From NCBI GenBank assembly GCA_001783035.1, contig MFQK01000020.1, forward strand, positions 1-12,283: a DNA stretch of 12,283 nucleotides. The letters run 5' to 3'. Below the pieces are notes generated by a model. That model worked only from the letters and a program-made list of their open reading frames with translations, was not told where the DNA came from and made no database searches. Shown here one piece after another: positions 1 to 5,900 of the stretch. Every line of letters begins with the position of its first letter. Position 1 is the first letter of the stretch. A program made the position numbers and the translations under genes. The stretch is from Candidatus Magasanikbacteria bacterium RIFCSPLOWO2_02_FULL_44_11 (GTDB taxonomy: Bacteria > Patescibacteriota > Patescibacteriia > Magasanikbacterales > GWA2-37-8).

Positions 1-284
1 CTGAGGACTTAAACAAGCCGGAAACACGAGTGGAAAATGTTCTGAAAGTCATATGCCCCGTTCGGGCGAACGTGGTCTGGGCCGGAGACTTCACCTATTA
101 TTCGCAATTCAAACTGGAACTTGGCAGCCTAAAACGTTTTAACCACGTCGGCGAGCTGATCGAGGCTATTCACCGGCAGATCGCTTACTACAACAACCGC
201 CGTATCCACTCTGCCCCCAGAATGCCGCCCGTTCTGTTCAAACAAAAACAACAATTAAAATATGCCGCTTACGCGGCATCCTAA
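1..284 (+). pseudogene. IS3-family transposase (OrfB, integrase core), 5'-truncated by window edge and internally deleted
   Basis: The reading frame is open from base 3, so the GTG at 30 is not a real start and the protein enters from the left edge. Visible residues include the start of the DDE core (VWAGDFTYY, first catalytic Asp in GDF) and then, directly, the very C-terminal part: SQFKLELG, a region ending in YYNNRRIHS, and the MPP motif near the end. In intact relatives roughly 90-100 residues with the second Asp and the Glu separate DFTY from the YSQFKLELG motif. Here they are gone in frame, with the joint at about 96-104. This is a non-catalytic remnant, stopped by TAA at 282-284. Family identity is clear from the flanking motifs. 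The size of the deletion is from memory of the family. Confidence 0.8.
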
Positions 285-317
285 AGCTAACATTATTTAT
301 TCATCCGAATGAAACTT

Positions 318-344
318 GGTGTCTAAAATTTGGGGTACTTGCCA
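318..344 (-). repeat. Right terminal inverted repeat (IRR) of the IS3-type element
   Basis: Read on the minus strand from 344 inward, the sequence begins TGGCAAGTACCCC and continues through an AAATTTT block to GACACC. This matches the layout of IS150-group ends (terminal TG, ACCC at about position 9, TTnGAC near position 20). It lies 33 bp after the transposase stop, the usual place for IRR. The left repeat is outside the window, so the match cannot be confirmed internally. Confidence 0.6.
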
Positions 345-362
345 CTCCTTGTTTATCTACAC

Positions 363-436
363 CACATGTGCAGGTTATTAAATAATAACAACACCTGGCG
401 TGTTTTGTCAAAGCTCAGGTCCTTACATTAACCTGC
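363..436. repeat. Cluster of short inverted repeats next to the IS end
   Basis: In 74 bp there are the palindrome CACATGTG (363-370), the 7-bp hairpin GTTATTA-AA-TAATAAC (374-389), and four copies of the pentamer CAGGT in alternating orientation (371-375 plus, 393-397 minus, 416-420 plus, 431-435 minus). The outermost pair extends to 8 bp (GCAGGTTA at 370-377 against TAACCTGC at 429-436). No gene was found between 345 and 555. The cluster could be protein-binding sites or decayed ends of an older element; function unknown. Confidence 0.4.
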
Positions 437-452
437 GACTGATAATTTAACT

Positions 453-477
453 AAAAAATGTACTTTTCTATGAAAAG
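453..477 (-). terminator. Candidate intrinsic terminator for the small minus-strand gene ending at 556
   Basis: On the minus strand CTTTTC-ATA-GAAAAG (477-463) forms a 6-bp stem with a 3-nt loop, followed after four bases by six T residues (458-453). The stem is short and A/T-rich, so it would be weak, but it lies about 80 nt downstream of the stop codon with no gene in between. Confidence 0.35.
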
Positions 478-555
478 AGTCCGACTATCTTGTAAGAAAA
501 TTTTATTTAAGATGAATGCATCGCTTCGCAATTAGATTCGTTAGTGGTGATCTGT

Positions 556-1041
556 TTATTTTTGAAACTGCGCCAGCCCGTCTTTACGAGGGGATGCCAC
601 CAGACGGATGCCTTGCGACGGGATGTCCAGCGATCGGAAAGGTATAAACAAGCCTTTTGTCCCGATCTGACGAAAGAAAAGATACGATGGAACCCACTTT
701 ATATAGCGTATGTGATGTTTTATATCTGTGCGAATTTGGAGTGTCATGTCCGTATCTTCAAATTCAATATCAAGATAGCGGTTTTCTTCACCAAATTCGT
801 AGGCTTCGCCCCACTCCACAATGAATTTTATTTTTCCCCGGTCACCATCAATGATAATCATGTCTCCTTTTTTTAGAGAGCGGAAAAATGAACGTTGTTC
901 AGTTGTAATTGATTCGATACCCGCTTCTGCCAGCCGGCATTCCGCTTCAAAAACAGGTTTTACTATTCTGTCGAGCAGACGAATGGTAAGCCATTTGATC
1001 CCCGGTAAATTAAGAATCCATTCAATAATTTTTTCAATCAT
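556..1041 (-). CDS. Hypothetical protein, 161 aa, downstream of the tailed exported protein
   Basis: No family is recognised. The chosen start (ATG at 1041) gives an N-terminus MIEKIIEWILNLPGIKW, an amphipathic or weakly membrane-seeking helix. A middle portion follows with a short charged beta-rich stretch (KKGDMIIIDGDRGKIKF) and a basic, aromatic C-terminal third (HHIRYIKWVPSYLFFR). There is no signal peptide and no cysteine-rich pattern. An in-frame ATG at 1095 overlaps the TAA of the upstream gene (TAATG), which could allow translational re-initiation. It would add 18 residues encoded largely by a GC-rich hairpin, so it is less natural. Neither start has a clear Shine-Dalgarno sequence. 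The gene probably depends on transcription from the upstream lipoprotein-like gene. A partner, modifier or immunity role for that upstream protein is conceivable but rests only on position. Confidence 0.6.
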   Translation of the reverse strand: MIEKIIEWILNLPGIKWLTIRLLDRIVKPVFEAECRLAEAGIESITTEQRSFFRSLKKGDMIIIDGDRGKIKFIVEWGEAYEFGEENRYLDIEFEDTDMTLQIRTDIKHHIRYIKWVPSYLFFRQIGTKGLFIPFRSLDIPSQGIRLVASPRKDGLAQFQK

Positions 1042-1060
1042 ATATATAAAATAAGTGTGG

Positions 1061-1090
1061 CAGGCTGGCCCGGTATGTCGGGCCAGCCTG
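1061..1090 (-). terminator. Perfect 12-bp GC-rich hairpin between two minus-strand genes
   Basis: CAGGCTGGCCCG (1061-1072) and CGGGCCAGCCTG (1079-1090) are exact reverse complements around a 6-nt loop, starting 4 nt after the stop codon of the 226-aa gene. The stem is very stable, but on the minus strand it is followed by CCACACTTATTTTATAT rather than a clean T tract. It may be a leaky terminator or an mRNA-stabilising or processing hairpin that lowers expression of the downstream gene. Confidence 0.5.
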
Positions 1091-1094
1091 ACCA

Positions 1095-1775
1095 TTACAA
1101 TCCGACCGGAGCGGCAACGATTGCGCCAGTGCCAGCAACGACCAGCGCCGCGCCGATCGTGGCAACGATCGCGGCAGTCGCATACGGCACGCCGAAATCA
1201 AGAGCAGACTGCATGATGCTGGAGCGGATCGATTCAAAGAACTCGCGCATCTTGGCGCCGCTCGGCAGACAGGGATTATTACACCAATTAATCGGTGGAT
1301 CACGGACACTTTCGTAAGCATCCAGACACCACCAACCGTCTGAGTTGCGAATCGCGAAGTGCCAGTCAAACACTTCCTTTCCGCCCTTGGTGTTCAGGCG
1401 GATGGCAAAATAGGGGCCATTTCGCTTGATACAACCACTGACATAACGATCATTGCGTCCGCCAGTGAGAACGAGGTTCCAGACACGGATGGGTTTGAAC
1501 GGCTGAAGCGGATAACGGTTATAGCTGTAATCCGAATCAGTTGATTCAGGGATGTTCTCGCCAAGCAGCACATCCGCCTCGGCGTACGGATCGTCCAGAT
1601 ACGTCCACTCCAGATCCGTCTGGAATTCTTCAGTCGAGGTTGTCGTATAGCCACTAGGGAATTCGTAGACCACCTGCCCGGTGTTGAGGTCAACATCGAC
1701 ACGATAGGTCTGGCTGGCAGGTTCGAGGCATGACACGCAAGTGATGACGCTGAAAACCAACATTGTCCGTAGCAT
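1095..1775 (-). CDS. Exported lipoprotein-like protein with hydrophobic Gly/Ala C-terminal tail, 226 aa
   Basis: The start at 1775 is preceded by AAGGAG with about 7 nt spacing. A promoter predicted at 1813-1842 would start transcription near 1806, which rules out the in-frame ATG at 1808. Residues 1-16 form a short signal sequence ending VSC16, a lipobox-like site with Val at -2 and Ser at -1 but an unusual Cys at -3, so lipidation is likely but not certain. The mature part is Tyr/Trp-rich and probably beta-structured, with four further Cys (SGC, WWC, NWCNNPC). The last 32 residues (about 195-226) form a Gly/Ala/Val-rich hydrophobic segment with GxxxG-like spacing, able to span or insert into a membrane. 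No family is recognised. A small gene follows 53 nt downstream. The protein could be a surface protein held at both ends or a secreted membrane-active factor; neither is shown. Confidence 0.7.
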   Translation of the reverse strand: MLRTMLVFSVITCVSCLEPASQTYRVDVDLNTGQVVYEFPSGYTTTSTEEFQTDLEWTYLDDPYAEADVLLGENIPESTDSDYSYNRYPLQPFKPIRVWNLVLTGGRNDRYVSGCIKRNGPYFAIRLNTKGGKEVFDWHFAIRNSDGWWCLDAYESVRDPPINWCNNPCLPSGAKMREFFESIRSSIMQSALDFGVPYATAAIVATIGAALVVAGTGAIVAAPVGL

Positions 1776-1782
1776 GGTTTGA

Positions 1783-1788
1783 CTCCTT
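1783..1788 (-). promoter_or_regulatory. Shine-Dalgarno site fixing the start of the 226-aa minus-strand gene
   Basis: The minus strand reads AAGGAG just before TCAAACC-ATG. The full-length match and correct spacing choose ATG 1775 over the longer frame starting at 1808. Confidence 0.8.
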
Positions 1789-1812
1789 TTTTTACGCGAT
1801 ATGCGCAAGTGA

Positions 1813-1842
1813 ATTGTAACAAAATAGAGAGTAAAGGGTCAA
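1813..1842 (-). promoter_or_regulatory. Promoter for the 226-aa minus-strand gene
   Basis: On the minus strand TTGACC (1842-1837, five of six to consensus) is followed after 18 bp by TACAAT (1818-1813, five of six), preceded by TGT as in an extended -10. The start point would be near 1806, giving a leader of about 30 nt. This is the best sigma70-type promoter in the window. Confidence 0.65.
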
Positions 1843-1862
1843 TCAATTGTCCTATTATTGAC
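1838..1862. promoter_or_regulatory. Inverted repeat overlapping the -35 box, possible operator
   Basis: GTCAAT (1838-1843) and ATTGAC (1857-1862) are perfect inverted copies separated by 13 bp, with a CAATTG palindrome (1844-1849) between them. The left arm covers the minus-strand -35 box, a place where a dimeric repressor would block transcription. The arms are short, so chance is possible. Confidence 0.3.
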
Positions 1863-1875
1863 TGTGGCACATGGT

Positions 1876-1905
1876 AGATATTTGAGGCGACAAGATATTT
1901 GGGGC
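1876..1905 (+). repeat. Tandem 13-bp direct repeat upstream of the plus-strand promoter
   Basis: AGATATTTGAGGC (1876-1888) recurs as AGATATTTGGGGC (1893-1905) with one mismatch and a 17-bp period. The second copy ends 2 bp before a candidate -35 box at 1908. A pair of direct repeats abutting -35 is a common arrangement for activator or response-regulator sites. No regulator gene is visible in the window. Confidence 0.45.
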
Positions 1906-1907
1906 AT

Positions 1908-1937
1908 TTGATTATATCCCTATTTTACTGGTAATAT
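1908..1937 (+). promoter_or_regulatory. Candidate promoter for the DGG-linker lipoprotein gene
   Basis: TTGATT (1908-1913, four of six) and TAATAT (1932-1937, four of six) are 18 bp apart, with TGG directly before the -10 as an extended element. The start would be near 1944, giving a leader of about 250 nt that contains a mini-ORF and a long hairpin. The weak boxes together with adjacent direct repeats would fit an activated promoter. Confidence 0.4.
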
Positions 1938-1941
1938 CACT

Positions 1942-2001
1942 AACAGCTATCCACACCTTTCATCTGGACAAATAGCTTAAAATGAGGTAAAGTTAGCTGT
2001 T
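1942..2001 (+). promoter_or_regulatory. Mutually exclusive stems at the 5' end of the predicted leader
   Basis: AACAGCTA (1942-1949) can pair with TAGCTGTT (1994-2001, 8 bp), while the overlapping AGCTAT (1945-1950) can instead pair with ATAGCT (1972-1977, 6 bp). Competing pairings of one strand are typical of switch-like leaders, but both stems are short. Confidence 0.3.
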
Positions 2002-2041
2002 CTTTGAAAAATGTGTCAGTTTTGGCTTTAAGGAGCCTAAA

Positions 2042-2065
2042 ATGACCTACAAAGCGATGTTTTAG
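2042..2065 (+). CDS. Seven-codon leader peptide candidate (MTYKAMF)
   Basis: AAGGAG at 2030-2035 is followed after 6 nt by ATG (2042) and a short frame encoding MTYKAMF, ended by TAG at 2063-2065. The ribosome-binding site is as good as those of the real genes nearby, although the frame is far too short to be a functional protein. It ends 8 nt before the long hairpin at 2074-2139, so a ribosome on it would cover the foot of that hairpin. This resembles a leader-peptide attenuator. The peptide has no run of one amino acid that would name a regulating signal. Confidence 0.35.
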   Translation: MTYKAMF

Positions 2066-2073
2066 TCTTCATT

Positions 2074-2139
2074 TGAATTTGGCCATGAGATACCTAATTT
2101 AAATGTTTAATGGACTTAGGTGTTTGCTGGCCAAATTCA
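2074..2139 (+). promoter_or_regulatory. Long nested hairpin in the leader of the DGG-linker gene
   Basis: TGAATTTGGCCA (2074-2085) and TGGCCAAATTCA (2128-2139) are exact 12-bp inverted repeats. After a 2x2 mismatch the stem resumes, with 2088-2097 pairing to 2116-2125 (ACCTAA/TTAGGT plus A-U and G-U pairs). A small TTAAA-TG-TTTAA palindrome sits in the loop at 2099-2110. There is no T tract after it, so it is not an ordinary terminator. It ends 52 nt before the start codon at 2192. It could be an RNA switch, an mRNA-protecting structure or a DNA operator. Confidence 0.5.
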
Positions 2140-2191
2140 GTGAGAGTTGTAATAAACCCTCAAATGGGCCGCGTGCCCGAAGGAGAACCCG

Positions 2192-2872
2192 ATGTTCAAG
2201 AAAATGGTTGTGGCGGGGCTCCTCGCTGGAGTCCTCGCGATGTTCGTTTTCGTTGTACCGATCGGCTGTGGTGGGACGGACACGGAAACGACTGACGGCG
2301 GTCCGAACGACCGACTCGACGGGAACAATCCAGACGGGGGTGTCGACGGCGGCGTCACCGATGGGGGCAACCCTGACGGTGGTCTGACTGATGGCGGCGT
2401 TACCGATGGTGGTGCCGATGCCGGTCCCGACGCGGATTCCGACTGGGAGTTCGCGCTCGCGGTCCTCAACGGCCGGAAGTGGGAGCATTGGAAAAAAGAT
2501 TCAACGACTCCGTTCGAAACTGGAACGTTTGCGCTTGATGTTTTTCCCAATCTCGGCTGCTCTTCGGGGAAGAGGTTGACTGTGTGGTATTCGCTGACTG
2601 TGCGTGATGAGTTCTGTTTTGAACCGGACACCATGCACTACAGCTGGCGGAGAGATGCAAATTATTACATTGAAGGTGATTTTACATTCTGCCATGATTG
2701 TGCCGGCTACACCGGTACGGTTAAGGAAGTGTGTCTTCGTCATCGTCACATCTCCGGTTATTGTCACCCTGACTGGAGTGACCAGTTGTTCGTGGATGGA
2801 CCATGGGTGCTCATAGTGATCAATTTCTCCGATGGTTCGACCAGAAAGTTAACCTACACTAAAGGAGACTGA
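2192..2872 (+). CDS. Putative lipoprotein with DGG-repeat linker and six-cysteine domain, 226 aa
   Basis: The start is supported by AAGGAG at 2180-2185. Residues 1-25 form a basic-then-hydrophobic signal sequence ending PIGC26, a lipobox with Ile at -2 and Gly at -1 (Pro at -3 is unusual). Residues 27-84 are an acidic, flexible linker with seven DGG triplets, as in many surface lipoproteins. Residues 85-226 form a Trp/Tyr-rich, probably beta-structured domain with six Cys (LGC, EFC, TFC, HDC, EVC, GYC), enough for three disulfides. No known family is recognised. Likely location is the outer face of the membrane, with the domain held away from the cell by the linker. The gene is monocistronic: a terminator follows at 2919-2958. 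Base composition is visibly richer in G+C than neighbouring DNA, suggesting acquisition by transfer. Confidence 0.8.
   Translation: MFKKMVVAGLLAGVLAMFVFVVPIGCGGTDTETTDGGPNDRLDGNNPDGGVDGGVTDGGNPDGGLTDGGVTDGGADAGPDADSDWEFALAVLNGRKWEHWKKDSTTPFETGTFALDVFPNLGCSSGKRLTVWYSLTVRDEFCFEPDTMHYSWRRDANYYIEGDFTFCHDCAGYTGTVKEVCLRHRHISGYCHPDWSDQLFVDGPWVLIVINFSDGSTRKLTYTKGD
2294..2443 (+). repeat. DGG low-complexity linker repeat
   Basis: Residues 35-84 of the plus-strand lipoprotein contain seven DGG triplets spaced 4 to 13 residues apart, with fillers such as VT, NP and LT. At the DNA level this is an imperfect GAYGGYGGY repeat that could change length by slippage. Confidence 0.75.
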
Positions 2873-2918
2873 CTCGAAATATCGCATGACGCACTCAACA
2901 GCGATGTTGGGTGCGAAC

Positions 2919-2958
2919 ACAAAAAACACCATAACGGATCAAGATTGGTGTTTTTTGT
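2919..2958. terminator. Bidirectional intrinsic terminator between convergent genes
   Basis: ACAAAAAACACCA (2919-2931) and TGGTGTTTTTTGT (2946-2958) are perfect 13-bp inverted repeats around a 14-nt loop. Each arm carries a six-base A or T run, so either strand gives a GGTG-topped stem followed by T residues. It lies 46 nt after the plus-strand lipoprotein stop and 26 nt after the giant minus-strand gene, and probably ends both transcripts. Confidence 0.85.
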
Positions 2959-2984
2959 TAATTATAGATGTTAATGATTTTCTA

Positions 2985-5900
2985 CTACTCAGGAGCTACA
3001 TACACGCTACCCGAATAATTTACCCAGGCTTTTTGTTTAATGTTGTCGTTATTAATTATATCACAATAATCTGTACTTCTTGTTTCACCTCCATTATCAT
3101 AACACCCCTTCCCTATCGACGGATCGCAATCTTCCGTTCCCGTACACCAACCCCAATTATCCTTGACGTGCACACGAGGTTTGTAGACGCAGCACCCGTT
3201 GGGAAAAACAGTGGTTCCGCCCTCTGGACAGTCTTTTTTATAAATATCTGTATCATTGTCTTGCTTTTCACAAACGTAACTGTGATCCTTGAACTCAAAA
3301 TAACCTTTGTTGCATGTTTTGTTAAGAATCGTTCCGAAGTAAGGAGAATTTTGTTCTTCTTGGCAAACATTGGTGTACGCGCAATCGCTTTCCGCCCGAC
3401 AATCACGGTCAGTGATAATTTTTTCCGCCGGATTGTTGTGGAAAACGTTTGTTATCACACATCTTTTTTCCACACTCGGATCTGTCCTGGTTGTTACACA
3501 CGTGCCCGCCAAGCCGCCGCGCTGATTGCGATAAGCGGATAAACCATCGCTACCAGAATCAAAATTATCTCCCGAAGCTGTGTAGGTATCCTCATCTCCG
3601 TCGCCCCAATCGATAGCCACGCGTCTAATCGGCATGTGATTGGTGTCAGCAAAAGCGAAGAAGCGCATGGCGACACTGTTTTCAAAAGTCAAACGTACCT
3701 TACCCGACGAGAAGCTGGCCTCATTGGTTACCAAGGTTAAACCCTCATCGCCTTCACGACATACTTCAACGCCGCCAACAATGCGACATGTTCCGAGCGC
3801 TCGCACAATAGGCGCTTTTGGATTCGTGCCCGCGGTTCCGGCGGTAACGTCCCAACCAATCCCAGTCTGTTGCATATAATTTTCTGGTGTATAGCTACCT
3901 GTCATATCCGGTGAACAAACATAATTGCAGAAGGCCTTATGCTCTGTACTTAAATTCTCAAGTTGATCCTCTGCGCATGGGTTACTTTGATTAAGGCGCT
4001 CATCACCAGACGTACTCCCGGCCCCCGTTTTCAAGCAAACGGATGGCTCTCCACATGGGTCACCATTCTTTTCAACATCGAAATAATCACTGAAAAGACC
4101 ACCCTCAACAACACGGCATTGCTTTGTATCAGGAACAGGCTGAGGAAATGTCGGACCAGTTAACACATATTTCGCAACGCTTCGGGCAAATAACTTTTGA
4201 AGGGTTTCGGTATGAATAAGGGTTTCGGCAGGAGTATAGCCACCCTGTACTGTATTGTTTTCGAACATGCCGGAGCCAAATAAATTTTGAAGTGTTCCGG
4301 CAGTTTGAGGTGTTCCGGCAGCGGGAAGACTGCCATCATGCACTACTTCGCCTTTGAACACGTTACTAATACCACGCGGTATCGCAACGCCAAGCAAACA
4401 CTTAAAATCTGCAGTAAGAAGATTATTGTTTTTAAGACTTATTCCTAAATCTGTGTTGTATATTTCTTCTGGACTTTTCATCACGATAATGTCTCCTGGT
4501 AGAACAGCTCTATTGAGACCAACCGCCCCAAACGGGTCACAGTCAGCGTTTGCGAATTGGGTTATTTGATTAAGCGTTTCGGACTTCCAAATGTTTTGTG
4601 TTGCCGCCTTCACTTCACTCGGCCTATCGGTAATTTTATACATAATCTTGCAACGATATTCTCGCTCTATTATCTGAACGCCATCAATTGATTCTGCGGC
4701 TTGGTTATTTTTTATAGGTTCCGATGTTTCTGGTAGCCAATATTCATTCGGTTTGTAGCAGGTATAACTTAAAGAAATTTGATCCTCATCATCTATTAAA
4801 TTATCGATCGCGTTATACCCCGCATAAGTTATTGCCCCGGTTTCAGTGCCATCGGGGCATGGGCTATAATCTTCATCTGATGCTTTAAGATCCATAAGAT
4901 ACATATTATTACCACTAGGCGTCATCGCTCTCGGCAAACTACCATAATCGGTACATTCACCCCCGTCATCATCTTTTATCTTTGCATTTTTTATTTTATT
5001 TATGGCATTACCGAACGACATAGTTGGACCTACCAGAGTTTGTAACGCATCGTTAATAAGCTGGTCCACCCCACCATCAAATTTCATTGTTTTAGCATCA
5101 CCACCACAATCATAATAGAAATCTGAACCCGACTTTTGACCGATAGGTTTCCGCCAGATCTCTTTCTCGGTGCAATAATACGGCCCGGCGTCGTAGCCCG
5201 ACGGCAAAATATACCCTGCTTTAGCATTTTGATTATACAAATCCATCAGTCCGTTCGTACGGCCGGGGAACCATGTTAAACATGTATGATCTGTCGGGTC
5301 GCCATATTTCGTACTGCGTGAATCTTCTTCCACACAATAGCCGCGATAGCCGATGAGCTCATTGGTGCCGCTCTTTTGTTGGCATGTACCACCATCCAGG
5401 CAGTCGGCAGTTTTGAGACAAGCTTTTTCTTGACCTTTTATGCCATTCGTTCCGCCAACACAAATTCCCGGTGGTACGCCGAAGTATTTTCCATTGACGC
5501 CTAAACTGGCATTGGCTGAAACAACACCATCGGTTTGATTCGGCTTTTCAAGGCGCCAGTATTTATCAAGGGTGTCGCCGTAACTTACTTTGGTATAGTC
5601 ACATTCACAAGCGTGCTCATTTGAGGATGGATTAGCATTTTCTGAACATTTTTTAGCTAAACTATAGTCGGCATTCTTATAGGCGATATAATTGGTGAAT
5701 GGGAACGGCGCGTCTTTTTCCGGATAGCCGCGACAAGTTTGCGGTTCGGCCCCGCTTACTTGAACAGAATCTGCCATACCACCAATCGATCGAACGCAGG
5801 CGTTGTTTTTACAAATACCCTGCTCATTGTGCTTGTTGACGCACGTACTGCCTTCAACCTCACATTTAGCATTTTTTACTTTATACACCAACCGATAATC

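Larger units (their letters stand above)
1..344 (+). mobile_element. Right end of a degraded IS3-family insertion sequence
   Basis: The segment runs from an internally deleted transposase to a terminal inverted repeat at 318-344. The left end of the element lies outside the window. Family assignment rests on the retrovirus-integrase-type (DDE) transposase remnant and on the terminal repeat, whose outer end begins 5'-TGGCAAGTACCCC on the minus strand, a pattern typical of IS3/IS150-type ends (TG at the tip, then a CCC block and a GAC block). The transposase lacks its core, so the copy should not move on its own, although its end could still be used in trans by an intact relative. No target duplication can be checked without the left end. 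Confidence 0.7.

Noticed and set aside
363..436. CRISPR array or attC-like site
   Set aside because: Repeats are only 5-8 bp, alternate in orientation and have irregular spacing; no attC core pair (GTTRRRY/RYYYAAC) is in the right layout.
544..876. Plus-strand open frame of 110 codons
   Set aside because: It lies opposite the 161-aa minus-strand gene and has no ribosome-binding site or recognisable domain.
1776..1808. Longer N-terminus of the 226-aa protein starting at 1808
   Set aside because: The predicted transcript starts near 1806, and a full Shine-Dalgarno site serves ATG 1775 instead.
2099..2634. Minus-strand frames opposite the DGG linker
   Set aside because: Low-complexity Pro/Ser/Thr sequences produced by reading the DGG repeat in reverse; no start signals.
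2886..3542. Plus-strand open frame of 218 codons
   Set aside because: It starts just before the terminator at 2919-2958, is antisense to the giant gene, has no Shine-Dalgarno sequence, and its composition is that of a mirror frame.
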